The translations under genes were made by a program, and so were the position numbers. Below are positions 8,711-17,610 of a stretch of 49,680 bases of DNA, one piece after another; positions within the stretch are counted from its first letter, which is position 1; every line of letters begins with the position of its first letter. This stretch comes from Streptomyces rugosispiralis (GTDB lineage: Bacteria; Actinomycetota; Actinomycetes; Streptomycetales; Streptomycetaceae). The notes beneath the pieces were generated by a model. That model was not told where the DNA came from, did no database searches, and saw only the letters and a program-made list of their open reading frames with translations. The stretch spans positions 1-49,680 of the forward strand of contig NZ_JANIAA010000057.1 of the NCBI RefSeq assembly GCF_024505145.1, written 5' to 3'.

Positions 8711-9271
8711 GTGAGATCAGTCAGGAAGACATCGGGCGAACTGGACGAGGAGCATCTCGTCCGGCTGGTGGCCAGAGGCGACCGTGCCGCGTTCGAGGAG
8801 CTGTACCGGCGTACGTCGCCGTGGATGGCGGTGCGGCTGCGCCGCCGCTGTGCGGACGAGCAGATCGTCGCCGAGGTCATGCAGGAGACGTATCTGGCGG
8901 TGTGGCGCGCGGCGGGTGCGTTCATCGGGGCCGCGGCTGGGGGATCCGCCGTCGGCTGGCTGTGGACGATCGCGGCGCGTCGGCTCGTCGACGCGTTCCG
9001 GCGCAGGGCCCACCACGCGGAGCCGCCGCCCACGGCCGCCCCGCGGTCCATGGCGCCCGCCGCCGAGGAGGAGGCGCTCGCGGCGACCGTCGGCGGTGAG
9101 GTCGGGGACGCGCTGCGGCGCCTCGCGCCGGAGCTCAGACAGGTACTGCAGGCCATGGTGCTCGACGGGCTGTCCGTCCGGGAGACCTCTGTCCTGCTGG
9201 GATTGCCCGAGGGCACGGTCAAGACCCGTGCCCGCCGGGCCCGGATCGAGATGCGGAAGGCACTGGCATGA
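8711..9271 (+). CDS. ECF RNA polymerase sigma factor
   Basis: 186 residues with region 2 at about 10-85 (LVRLVARGDRAAFEELYRR, then EVMQETYLAVWR) and region 4 at about 125-183 (LSVRETSVLLGLPEGTVKTR). Normal length for an ECF factor. The frame is open further upstream (an ATG at 8579 and a GTG at 8654 preceded by GGAG), but the protein begins to match sigma region 2 only after the GTG at 8711, where the promoter predicts a leaderless mRNA. The stop overlaps the start of the anti-sigma gene (ATGA). Its likely targets are its own promoter and so the whole ABC operon. Confidence 0.88.
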   Translation: MRSVRKTSGELDEEHLVRLVARGDRAAFEELYRRTSPWMAVRLRRRCADEQIVAEVMQETYLAVWRAAGAFIGAAAGGSAVGWLWTIAARRLVDAFRRRAHHAEPPPTAAPRSMAPAAEEEALAATVGGEVGDALRRLAPELRQVLQAMVLDGLSVRETSVLLGLPEGTVKTRARRARIEMRKALA

Positions 9272-10086
9272 GTGTGGAACACGCGTCGATTCGGATCATC
9301 GACGGTTACGCGCGCGGCGACACGGACCTCGCCGCCGACGAGGTGTGGGCCCTGGAGGCCCATCTGGAGATGTGCCGGGTGTGCCGCGACCGGCTGTCGG
9401 CCTCCGTCGCGGCGCAGGCGCCCGCCGTCGCGGCGCTGGTCGGCACGGTGTGGTCCGACCTCGAACCCCAACTCGTCGGCACCGCCCCGGTACCGCGTCG
9501 ACGGCGCTGGTCGGCGCGGCTGTCGAAGTGGATGACGCCCGTGATGGTGCCGTGGCTGGCCATGGTCGTGGGGGTGACGCTGCTCGCGCTGCTGCTCGAC
9601 CTGGCCGACACCGGCTCCGGCGAGGTGTCGCTGGTGCTGCTGTTCTCCCCGGTCCTGCCCGTGCTCGGCGTCGCGGCGTCGTGGTCGCGCGGTCTGGACC
9701 CGGCGTACGAGCTGACGGCCTCCGCGCCGAGGGCGGGACTGTACCTGGTGCTGCGGCGTACCGCGTCCGTGCTCGCCGTGGTCGTCCCCGCGTTGCTGCT
9801 GGGCGGATGGGTGACGGGGGTGACGGCCGCGCAATGGCTGCTGCCCTGCCTGGCCTTCACCTCGACGACCCTGGCGCTCGGCGGTGTCGTCGGTGTGACC
9901 CGTGCCGCCGCCTGGCTGGTGGCCGGATGGGCCGTTGTGATCGTGGCACCGACCCTGGCCGCCGGCCGTACGACCTTCGCCCTGGCGACGGACGGTCTGC
10001 CTGTGTGGGGGCTGATCCTCGCGCTCGGCATCGGTGTCGTGATCGCTCGCAGGGGCGCGTATTCCGTGCTGGGAGCCCATCGTTGA
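9268..10086 (+). CDS. Zinc-finger membrane anti-sigma factor
   Basis: 272 residues. The N-terminal cytoplasmic domain has the zinc anti-sigma motif His32-x3-Cys36-x2-Cys39 (HLEMCRVC). About six membrane helices follow from residue ~95. The ATG overlaps the sigma stop (ATGA, 9268-9271), giving the stoichiometric coupling expected of a sigma/anti-sigma pair. Anti-sigma proteins usually have one membrane helix; the multi-helix tail suggests sensing of a membrane signal, possibly the ABC transporter encoded next to it. The zinc domain is clear; partner and signal are inferred. Confidence 0.82.
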   Translation: MSVEHASIRIIDGYARGDTDLAADEVWALEAHLEMCRVCRDRLSASVAAQAPAVAALVGTVWSDLEPQLVGTAPVPRRRRWSARLSKWMTPVMVPWLAMVVGVTLLALLLDLADTGSGEVSLVLLFSPVLPVLGVAASWSRGLDPAYELTASAPRAGLYLVLRRTASVLAVVVPALLLGGWVTGVTAAQWLLPCLAFTSTTLALGGVVGVTRAAAWLVAGWAVVIVAPTLAAGRTTFALATDGLPVWGLILALGIGVVIARRGAYSVLGAHR

Positions 10087-10106
10087 CCATGAGAAAGGAA
10101 CACCCC

Positions 10107-10916
10107 ATGATGCCCGCGGTGAGCGCGGCCGACATCGCACCGACGCCCTACGCCTGGGAGATCCGGGCCACCGGGCTGAAGGTCAGGGTCGGCAGAAACC
10201 ACATGGCCGTCGACGGGCTCGACCTGTCGCTGGGCACCGGCGTACACGGCCTCCTCGGCCCCAACGGGGCGGGCAAGAGCACCCTCATCCGGGCTCTGGC
10301 CACCGTACTGCGCCCCGCCGAGGGCAACCTGGAACTGCTCGGCGAGTCCGCGGGCGGCAGAGGCGAGCACCGTGCGCTGCGCCGACGGATCGGCTACCTG
10401 CCGCAGGAATTCGGCTACTACAAGCGCTTCACGGTCCGCGAGTTCGTCGAGTACATGGCGTGGCTGAAGGAGGTGCCCAAGGCGGACATCCCCGCGGCGG
10501 TGCAGCACGCCGTGGAGCGGGTGGGCCTGGCCGACCGTGCCGACAAGCGGATGAAGACCCTGTCCGGCGGCATGGTACGGCGGGTGGGCATCGCCCAGGC
10601 CATCGTCAACGACCCGTCGATCCTGCTGCTGGACGAGCCCACGGCCGGCCTGGACCCGGCGCAACGGCTGCGCTTTCGCGAACTGCTGCAGGAATTGGGC
10701 AAGGACACCTGTGTGGTCGTCTCGACCCACCTCGTGGAGGACGTGGCCGCCGCCTGCACCGACGTGGTGCTCTTCGCCGAGGGCCGGCTGGTCTTCCAGG
10801 GCACCCCGGAGGACCTGGCCGGGGCGGGCGACCCCGAGCACGTGGGCGACAGCCCGCTGGAGCGCGGCTACGCGGCACTGCTGCTGGGCCCCGGCCGGGG
10901 AAGGGGCGCCTGGTGA
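10107..10916 (+). CDS. ABC transporter ATP-binding protein
   Basis: 269 residues of an ABC-2 type nucleotide-binding domain. Walker A is GPNGAGKST (51-59), the Q-loop lies in YLPQEFGYY, the signature is LSGGM, Walker B is LLLDEPTAGLD and the H-loop is STHLVED. An AAAGGA precedes the ATG at 10107; an in-frame ATG at 10089 would add six residues. The stop overlaps the next start (GTGA). It drives the membrane proteins encoded by the next two genes, in the family of lipid, antibiotic or bacteriocin exporters. Confidence 0.92.
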   Translation: MMPAVSAADIAPTPYAWEIRATGLKVRVGRNHMAVDGLDLSLGTGVHGLLGPNGAGKSTLIRALATVLRPAEGNLELLGESAGGRGEHRALRRRIGYLPQEFGYYKRFTVREFVEYMAWLKEVPKADIPAAVQHAVERVGLADRADKRMKTLSGGMVRRVGIAQAIVNDPSILLLDEPTAGLDPAQRLRFRELLQELGKDTCVVVSTHLVEDVAAACTDVVLFAEGRLVFQGTPEDLAGAGDPEHVGDSPLERGYAALLLGPGRGRGAW

Positions 10917-12310
10917 ATACGCGTGTCCTGCGAACCGAGCTGAAGCGCTCCGTCGCCCCCTGGGCCGGCGCCGTGGTCCTGACGAGCGCGCTGGCGTTCC
11001 TGTACCTGATGGACGCCGCATGGTGGAGGGGCACTACGGCGTGGACGGCCCAGTGGACGTCCCTGGCCCTGTGGACCCGCAGCCTGCTGTTCTACCTGTG
11101 GCCGCTGGCCGTGGGGCTCGGCGCGTTGCAGGGCCTGCGGGACCACCGCTCGAAGATATCCGAGCTGCTGACGACCACCTCGCGTCCCGCCTGGCACCGC
11201 GCCGCCACGCTGGCGGGCACGATGGCGTTCACCCTGGCCTCGGCGTTCGCGCTGCTCGTCCTCGTGGGCGCGGTCCAGGTGCTCGCCAACGCCGAGTACA
11301 CCCACCTCGGATGGCTGCCGATCTCGCTGGTGGGGGCTCTCTCACTGGTCGCGGGAGCCGTGCTGGGCATGGGGGCCGGGCGCGCCCTGCCGTCCGCGCT
11401 CACCCCGCCGCTGCTGGCCATGGGCGCCTTCGCGTTCACGGCCGTCATGCACATGTCGCTGGGCCGGACCGAGACGGACACGGCGACAGGGGTCCCGAGC
11501 ACGGAGCCGAACCGGGTCTCGCTGCTGTCACCGGCGGTGGAAGAGGTGCGCGACGCGCTCGTCACGCTCTCCGCCTCCGTGCACCTCGGGCAGACGATCT
11601 GGCTGCTCGGCCTGGCCGCGACAGGCTTCGCGCTGCTGGTCGCCGCGACCCCGCGCACCCGGCTGCTCGCCCTGACGCCCGTCCTGGCGGGCGCGGCCGT
11701 CGCCCTGCTCGTCCTGCCCTCCGACCCGCGCCGGATGTATGTCCTCGACAAGGCCGCCGCGGAGTCGGTGTGCGATGGCCCGGTATGCGTGACCAAGACG
11801 CACCAGGCACGACTCACCGGCCTCGCGAGTCACGGCAAAGAGGCGCTGCGCCTGCTGCGCGGCGCCCTGGGAAGCCAGGCGCCGGTCTCGGTCCGGGAGA
11901 ACACCGCCGTACTGCCGGAGGGTTCCACGCCGCGGTGGTCCCGCGACACCGTGCTCATCGACTTCGACGACGACATCATCGCCGCCGCGAAGGGCGAGGA
12001 GCTGACCTGGGCTTTGATCGCCAAAGGCATGGTGCCGGGGTGCTCCCCCGTCGGCTGGAGCGGCACGGGAGGAGAGGACATCGCGCGGACCGTCGCGGTG
12101 GGCTGGGTCCTCGGCGACCTCAAGTCGATGCCCGGTCAGGGGTCACCGAACCCGCGACGTGAGGTCGGCACCCAGGCCCGTGCGGTGTGGAAGGACCTCA
12201 AAGTGCTGCCACGGGCCAGGCAGCTCCAGCGGATCAACGCGATGCGCGCCGCCGCGCTCTCCTGCGAGGGAGACGCACTCGACGCGCTGACCGGCGGTGC
12301 GTACCGGTGA
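10913..12310 (+). CDS. ABC transporter membrane protein with soluble C-terminal domain
   Basis: A 465-residue protein starting at GTG 10913. The first ~265 residues hold about six hydrophobic helices of an ABC-2 permease-like kind, including LLFYLWPLAVGLGALQGL and ITTTSRP-like loop sequence (LLTTTSRPAWHRAA). The last ~195 residues are soluble, with a Cys pair (VCDGPVC) and acidic stretches. That tail is longer than in usual ABC-2 permeases and I do not recognise it; it may be extracytoplasmic. Coupled to both neighbours by GTGA overlaps. Confidence 0.8.
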   Translation: MNTRVLRTELKRSVAPWAGAVVLTSALAFLYLMDAAWWRGTTAWTAQWTSLALWTRSLLFYLWPLAVGLGALQGLRDHRSKISELLTTTSRPAWHRAATLAGTMAFTLASAFALLVLVGAVQVLANAEYTHLGWLPISLVGALSLVAGAVLGMGAGRALPSALTPPLLAMGAFAFTAVMHMSLGRTETDTATGVPSTEPNRVSLLSPAVEEVRDALVTLSASVHLGQTIWLLGLAATGFALLVAATPRTRLLALTPVLAGAAVALLVLPSDPRRMYVLDKAAAESVCDGPVCVTKTHQARLTGLASHGKEALRLLRGALGSQAPVSVRENTAVLPEGSTPRWSRDTVLIDFDDDIIAAAKGEELTWALIAKGMVPGCSPVGWSGTGGEDIARTVAVGWVLGDLKSMPGQGSPNPRREVGTQARAVWKDLKVLPRARQLQRINAMRAAALSCEGDALDALTGGAYR

Positions 12311-12882
12311 GATGGCTGACGCTGTACGCGCGCTCGCGTCAGGTACCCGCGTCACTGGCCGCGGTGGTGATCAGCACGGTGACGGTGTGGGCACTCGCCC
12401 GGGACGGCAGCGGGGGACCGGGTGATCCGCGGCTGCCCGCGCTCGGCCTCGCCGTGGGGGCGATGGCGTTCTCGACCGGGCTCGGCGGGCAGGACCTCGC
12501 GCTGGACCGGACAGCCGCGATCCGCTGGGCGCCCCGCCGGGCGGTGCACGTGTTGCTCGCCGGCGCGGTCGTCGCCGTGGTGCTGCTGGCGGTGCGGGCG
12601 ACGGGGAAGGACCTGGCCACCGCCGCGTTCGTGGTGCGGGACAGCACGGGCTTGATGGGGCTCGCCGCCGTCGGTGCGGCGGTGTCCGGGGGGCAGTACG
12701 CGTGGACGCTGCCGTTCGCCTGGCTCTCGTTCTCGTTCGTCGCCCCGCCTCCGACGAGTGTGCCGACGCAGGTGGCGTCCTGGATGATGCTGCCATCCGG
12801 CACGGCGGCGGGTACGTGGACGGCCCTGGTACTCACGATCGGCGGCACCATGGCCTACGCCGTCGCGGGACCGAGGAGGTAG
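12307..12882 (+). CDS. Membrane protein, second ABC subunit
   Basis: 191 residues with about five hydrophobic helices, rich in Ala, Val and Leu, and a short positively charged C-terminus (AGPRR). The GTG start overlaps the previous stop (GTGA, 12307-12310). No motif is diagnostic. Its position at the end of the sigma/anti-sigma/ABC operon suggests an accessory permease subunit. Confidence 0.72.
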   Translation: MRWLTLYARSRQVPASLAAVVISTVTVWALARDGSGGPGDPRLPALGLAVGAMAFSTGLGGQDLALDRTAAIRWAPRRAVHVLLAGAVVAVVLLAVRATGKDLATAAFVVRDSTGLMGLAAVGAAVSGGQYAWTLPFAWLSFSFVAPPPTSVPTQVASWMMLPSGTAAGTWTALVLTIGGTMAYAVAGPRR

Positions 12883-12915
12883 CCGGTCCGGGCTACCGGG
12901 CCGGGGCACGGCCTC

Positions 12916-12946
12916 GTGTGCGCCGCGGACTCGCCGCGGCGCACAC
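12916..12946. terminator. Bidirectional hairpin terminator
   Basis: GTGTGCGCCGCGG and CCGCGGCGCACAC form a perfect 13-bp stem with an ACTCG loop. It lies between the convergent ABC operon (stop 12882) and the rhamnosidase gene (stop 13048) and can serve both. There is no U-tract, as is common in Streptomyces. Confidence 0.75.
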
Positions 12947-13047
12947 AGGGCGACGGCAGGCCGCCGCGGGCCACCAGCCAGTAGCCAGTAGGCGTCGGTG
13001 AGGCCCGGCCGACGGGACGGGAGAACTTTGACATCGTGTGCGGGACG

Positions 13048-15768
13048 TCAACGGGCCCGGACAGTGAACACCCAGGTCCCGGAGCCGACTCGGTACGCGA
13101 CCGCCTGGTCGCTGACCTGTGTCTTCCTGGCTTCGGTGGGGGCTTGGACGCGGTGGTCCCCGTCGGACAGAGGTACCCGTACCACCGCGCGGCTGTTGGC
13201 CGGGATGGTGACGGTCAGCCGCAAGGTGTCCCGTGTCTTCTTCCAACCGCTGGCGACGCGGCCACGCACCGTCTCCTGCGCGGCGGACACCTGGTCCAGG
13301 GAGGCGGGGATCTGCGGCGCGACCGTGATGTCGCGGTAGCCGGGCTCGGTGGGCCTGATCCCCGCGAGAACGGTGTAGAAGGAGGTGTTGATACCGGCGA
13401 ACATGGCGTGGTCATGGGTTTCCATCGAGGAGCGGTAGAGCCACTGCTCCCAGGTGGTCGTGGCGCCGTGGGTGAGCTGGAAGCCGAAGCCGGGATAGGT
13501 GCGTTGGTGGAGCGCGGTCATCGCCAGGTCGATCCTCCCGGTGCGGGCCAGCGCGTCGACCAGGTAACGGGTGCCGAAGATGCCGGTGTCCAGGTGGCCG
13601 CCGTCGCGCTCGACGATGGTTCGGGCGAGTTGGTCGCCGACGTCGTCGACCTTGCCGGCGGGCACCAGCCCGAACGCCAGCGGGAGCACGCTGGTCACCT
13701 GGCGTCCGCTGCCGTACGTATCACCGGCTTCGTTGAGGAAGTACGCGTTGAACGCGTCCTTGACGCGGCCTGCCAGGGACGCGAAGTGGCGCGCGTCCTG
13801 CTGGTGCCCGAGGACTTCCGCGGCCTTCGCCGTGGCCTCGGCCTGCTGGTAGGAGAGGGCGGTGTTGACCAGGGAGACCTCACTGAAGCAGTCCCCGGCG
13901 GAGGGGCTGCCCATGCCGTCGTTGGCCTGCGGCCCGTGATCGGGCGGGCACCAGTCGCCGAAGCCCTTGTCCGCGGGCCAGATGAGCCCGGGGGCCTCGG
14001 CGGCATTGCGGTCCACGAACCGTTTCATGTCCGGATAGGCCGTCTCCAGCGCGTTCCGGTCGCGGTATTGCTCGTACAGGGTCCAGGCCAAGGAGACCTG
14101 ACCGCCGGCCATGTCGGGGTACTGCGCCTTGACGTCGTCGGAGGGCAGCGCGGTGCCCGGCGGCAGGTCCCCCAGATACTTCGCGTAGAAGCCCCCCATG
14201 CCGAATTCGCGCGTCGCGGCGTCCCGGTAGGCCTGGACGTCCATGGCAGGAGGAGTGCGCTCGTCGCGGACCGGGGTATCGGTGGGCGTGCTCATGGAGT
14301 TGTTGAGGACGCTCCAGCGGTTGTTGTGCCAGATGCGGTTGAGAACCTCGCTGGAGGAGCTGAAGGTGCCGGTCGACGGCACATCCGCGTGGACGACACG
14401 TGCGCGCACGTCCCCGAGGCCTGCCGGCCCGGGGAGACCGGTGACCTCCAGGTAGCGGAAGCCGTGGTAGGTGAAGCGCGGCTCATAGTTCTCGCGACGG
14501 CCCGTCCCCGCGAGGGTGAAGGTGTCGGTCGCCGCGGCATCCCGATTGGTGGCGGTGTCCAGCGTGCCGTCGGCGTTGAGCTCCTCGGCCGTACGCAGGG
14601 CGATGCGCGTGCCGGCCGCACCCTTGGCACTCAGGTGCGCCCAGCCGGCGATGTTCTGGCCGAAGTCGTAGACGTAGGTGCCCGGTCGGAGCTCGGTCAC
14701 CTTCCGCGGTTTCAGGGTGTCCATCACCCGGACCGGCGGCATGGTGTTGGACCGCAGTGAGCCCTGCGGTGCGTCGACCATCGACACGCTTTCCCAGGAA
14801 CGGTCGTCGAAGCCGGACTCGTCCCAGCCGTCCTGTTCCTTCCGGGCGTCGTAGGACTCACCGTCGTACAGATCGTCCGCGGTGATCGGCCCGATGGACC
14901 ACTTCCAGGACGGGTCGGTGGTGAGGCGACGCCGGGTACCGTCGGTGAAGGTGACGTCGAGCAGCGCGATCGCCTGCCGTCGGCCATTCCAACGGAAGCC
15001 GTACCGGCTGAAGTTCTCCCCGTAGCCGTGGCCCAGCCACAGTCCCACGGTGTTGCCACCCTTGCGCAGCGCCTTCGTCACGTCGTACGTGTCGTACAGC
15101 ACCCGCCGGTCGTAGGGCGTGTTCGCGGGTGCGAGGACGCGGTCGCCGACCTTCGCGCCGTTGAGGCGCAGCTCGTGGAAGCCGAGACCGGCCACATACG
15201 CCCGCGCGCCGGCCACCTCCTTGTCCAGGGCGAACTCCTTGCGCAGCAGCGGAGCCCCGGCCTGTGGATCGGATGGGCCGATCCACCGCGCACCCTCCCA
15301 GTCCTCGGGCGCACGCAGCGCCGTCTCCCAGAAGGAGGGGGCACTCCACGCCGACGCTCTGCCGCGCTCGTCCCAGACGCGAACCTTCCAGTGGTAGCGC
15401 GTGCGAGGGCTGAGCTGCTGACCGCCGTAGGGCACCCCCACGGACTCGTCGGAGCGTTGTCTGCCGCTGTCCCAGACGTTGCCCTGGTTGTGCGCCAGCC
15501 GTTCGGCGGAGGTGGCGACCAGGATCTGGTAGGCCGATTGCATGGCGTTGCGCGACTCGGAGTTCAGCTTCCACCCCAGCAGAGGGCGAGCGGCGTCGAC
15601 CCCGAGCGGTTCGGCCCGACCATCGACGGTGGCGCCACCGATGTGGAGTCCGCTGTCGGCGACGGCAGTCGGGCTGCCGGTGACCAGCGCCGTGGCCAGG
15701 AGGAGCGCAGCGACACCAACCGGCGCGAGCACACCTCGGGCAGATGTGAGTCTGCTGCGTCCGCACAC
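13048..15768 (-). CDS. Secreted GH78 alpha-L-rhamnosidase
   Basis: About 906 residues. The N-terminus is a Sec signal peptide (basic head, GVAALLLATALVTG core, cleavage near TAVA-DS). Next come Bac_rhamnosid-type beta domains (DGRAEPLGVD, RTRYHWKVRVWD, GFHELRLNGAKVGD), the catalytic alpha/alpha barrel (from about 470, with DTPVRDERTPPAMD and W/E-rich segments such as TTTWEQWL) and a C-terminal beta domain (GYRDITVAPQIP). The usual DCPxRDERLGWxGD motif is changed after RDER. AAAGG sits eight bases before the GTG at 15768; a TTG at 15810 would put 14 residues ahead of the signal. It should release terminal rhamnose from plant glycosides or polysaccharides outside the cell. Confidence 0.88.
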   Translation of the reverse strand: MCGRSRLTSARGVLAPVGVAALLLATALVTGSPTAVADSGLHIGGATVDGRAEPLGVDAARPLLGWKLNSESRNAMQSAYQILVATSAERLAHNQGNVWDSGRQRSDESVGVPYGGQQLSPRTRYHWKVRVWDERGRASAWSAPSFWETALRAPEDWEGARWIGPSDPQAGAPLLRKEFALDKEVAGARAYVAGLGFHELRLNGAKVGDRVLAPANTPYDRRVLYDTYDVTKALRKGGNTVGLWLGHGYGENFSRYGFRWNGRRQAIALLDVTFTDGTRRRLTTDPSWKWSIGPITADDLYDGESYDARKEQDGWDESGFDDRSWESVSMVDAPQGSLRSNTMPPVRVMDTLKPRKVTELRPGTYVYDFGQNIAGWAHLSAKGAAGTRIALRTAEELNADGTLDTATNRDAAATDTFTLAGTGRRENYEPRFTYHGFRYLEVTGLPGPAGLGDVRARVVHADVPSTGTFSSSSEVLNRIWHNNRWSVLNNSMSTPTDTPVRDERTPPAMDVQAYRDAATREFGMGGFYAKYLGDLPPGTALPSDDVKAQYPDMAGGQVSLAWTLYEQYRDRNALETAYPDMKRFVDRNAAEAPGLIWPADKGFGDWCPPDHGPQANDGMGSPSAGDCFSEVSLVNTALSYQQAEATAKAAEVLGHQQDARHFASLAGRVKDAFNAYFLNEAGDTYGSGRQVTSVLPLAFGLVPAGKVDDVGDQLARTIVERDGGHLDTGIFGTRYLVDALARTGRIDLAMTALHQRTYPGFGFQLTHGATTTWEQWLYRSSMETHDHAMFAGINTSFYTVLAGIRPTEPGYRDITVAPQIPASLDQVSAAQETVRGRVASGWKKTRDTLRLTVTIPANSRAVVRVPLSDGDHRVQAPTEARKTQVSDQAVAYRVGSGTWVFTVRAR

Positions 15769-15818
15769 GTTGAGGACCTTTCGCAAGGGGCATCGGCCAG
15801 GTGTCGCCAACAGAGCGG

Positions 15819-15849
15819 CTAAAACGATTCAATCCGTGTGTCGGTTATA
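15819..15849 (-). promoter_or_regulatory. Promoter with LacI-like operator for the rhamnosidase
   Basis: On the minus strand a -10-like TATAAC (15849-15844) is followed by TTGAATCGTTTTAG (15832-15819), a CG-centred imperfect dyad in the style of LacI-family operators. The dyad would cover the transcription start, the expected place for sugar-relieved repression. The regulator is not in this window. Confidence 0.4.
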
Positions 15850-16382
15850 GCAGCGCCAGTCAGGCGCGGCTAGTACTCCCGTTACAGCTCGCCGTCGCCG
15901 TCGCCATCGTCGCGGTCGAGGGTCGAGGCGCGGGCGTTGAGCGGAGAGTGTGTCGCTCTCGGGAGTGCCGGGGGCGGGGGCGGCTCTCGTGCGGCGATGG
16001 TGCCGAGGGTCCCAGGTGCTATGGCTGGGCAGCCGCTCAGCTTCCCGCCGGCCCGTTCTGAGGTTGCGGAAGCCGCTCCCTCGCGCCCCGCACCGCGGCT
16101 GACACCCGAAGGCTCATGGCACCTTGCCGCCCCAGAGCAGGGGGCCACCACCGCCACATTGATCAGGCACTGAGATCGTCGCTCCGGCCTCCAGGTGGAG
16201 CCGTCATCACCTGGCGACGGCCGGACACTGCCACGACAAGCGACGCACCGCCACCAAGCGCGCACCACCGTCATCGCCGATGAGGCGATCGCGCCTCGTA
16301 CCGGCGCCAGGTCCAGCTCACCGTCGCGGACGGCGGCCAGGCGCGCGGTCACCGGGAGATCGATGAGCTTCGGCTCGCCGCC
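15850..16382. other. No gene recognised
   Basis: About 530 bases upstream of the rhamnosidase promoter. Frames are open on both strands, but none has a recognisable domain or a ribosome site. It merges into the CoA-transferase fragment on the plus strand and is probably decayed coding DNA. Confidence 0.4.
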
Positions 16383-16572
16383 CTCACCGGCCTGGCGGGT
16401 CGCGGTTCCACCGGCCGAGGCCACCACTTCGACATCTCCATGATGGACGTCCAGCTCAGTCTGCACGCCGTCAACGCGGCCCGGCTCTTCGCCCTGCACG
16501 AGGACCCTGTGCGCACCGGCACCCGGCACCCCGGACGGGTGCCGTCCACGGCCTTCCGTACCGCCGACGAGC
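16383..16572 (+). pseudogene. CaiB/BaiF CoA-transferase fragment
   Basis: One frame reads GRGHHFDISMMDVQLSLHAV and then RTGTRHPGRVPSTAFRTAD, the characteristic stretch of family III (CaiB/BaiF) CoA-transferases following the catalytic Asp region. Only about 60 residues survive; the N-terminus and the rest of the protein are absent, and the frame ends against the 3' end of the dehydrogenase gene on the other strand. It is the scar of a deletion. Confidence 0.6.
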
Positions 16573-16584
16573 GGCCCGGACCGG

Positions 16585-17475
16585 TCAGGGGCGCAGCAGG
16601 GTACCGGCGGCCTCCTCCAAGAGGGCTACGGCGAGGAGTTCGCCGTCCATGGGTCCGAAGCGCTCCAGGGCCGGCCGGTGGATGCGCAACACCGTGTCGG
16701 CCATCGCGTATGGGGTGCCGAGGTCTCGGGCCTCATCGGTGATGACCTCGAGCTGGTCGTGGATGCGGTCGAGGCCGTAGGAGCGCAGGTAGTCCCCGGC
16801 GAACAGAGCCGGCAGGTCCCGGCGGATGAAGTCGCTCCCCGCCGCGCTGTCGGCCAGCGTGTCGTGCAGGGCGGCGAGGTCGATGCCCGCTCGGCGTCCG
16901 AGCAGCAGGGCCTCGGCGGTTGCCGTGGCCTGGCCGAACCAGAGGAGGTTGATGAGGAGTTTCGTCGTGTAGCCGGTTCCCGGGCCGCCCATGTGGCGGA
17001 TCCGGTCCGATGTCGCCACCGCCTCCAACAGCGGCCCGCACCGGTCGAGGACTTCGGCGGAACTGCCCACGAACAGCCGCAGGCGCCCGTGTTCGGCGTC
17101 GTCCGGACTGCCGCCCATGGGCGCTTCGAGGGCATCGACGCCGTGGGCACCGGCTCGTTCCCGCAGTTCCCGCGCGGCCGCGGGGGCGTTGCTCGTCATG
17201 TCGATCCACACCGCCCCAGGGGCCAGGGCGGCGAACACGGCGTCCGGAAGAGCTGCCGCGGCCTCCTCGGGGCCAGGAACCACGGTGACCAGTACATCCG
17301 CCCCGGCTGCGGCGGTCGTGACGGAGGGCGCCCAGTTCGCGCCCAACGAGCGCACCGCCTCTTCCCGTTCGGGACGCAGATCGGAAACGGTCACCGTGTG
17401 GCCCGCCGAGGCGAAGCGTCCACACAGAGGTGTCCCCATTCGGCCGGCACCGACGAGGGCTATGCGCGAGGGCAA
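16585..17475 (-). CDS. NAD(P)-dependent beta-hydroxyacid dehydrogenase
   Basis: 296 residues of the 3-hydroxyisobutyrate dehydrogenase/6-phosphogluconate dehydrogenase-like family. The Rossmann motif GAGRMG lies at 9-14. DMTSNAP (about 92-98), the APMGGSPDDAEHG substrate loop (118-130) and catalytic Lys172 in GTGYTTKLLINLL follow. Length is normal. Asp32 at the end of beta-2 (SDLRPER) would favour NAD over NADP, though nearby arginines make this uncertain. It starts at TTG 17475 after a GGTGA. It may also be an imine reductase-like member. No partner genes survive next to it. Confidence 0.85.
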   Translation of the reverse strand: MPSRIALVGAGRMGTPLCGRFASAGHTVTVSDLRPEREEAVRSLGANWAPSVTTAAAGADVLVTVVPGPEEAAAALPDAVFAALAPGAVWIDMTSNAPAAARELRERAGAHGVDALEAPMGGSPDDAEHGRLRLFVGSSAEVLDRCGPLLEAVATSDRIRHMGGPGTGYTTKLLINLLWFGQATATAEALLLGRRAGIDLAALHDTLADSAAGSDFIRRDLPALFAGDYLRSYGLDRIHDQLEVITDEARDLGTPYAMADTVLRIHRPALERFGPMDGELLAVALLEEAAGTLLRP

Positions 17476-17610
17476 AGAATCACCGCCATGGGAGTCGTTG
17501 CGTCTGTCGTTTCCCTCCGGCGCACCCGAAAGACCGCTGCCGTCCGGTCACTCGGAGACACTATGGATCACCTGGGAACACTGCGGTCATCCCATGAGGC
17601 CGTAACGTGA

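Noticed and set aside
15882..16529. Minus-strand frame of 215 codons upstream of the rhamnosidase
   Set aside because: It is antisense to the CoA-transferase remnant and has no recognisable domain.
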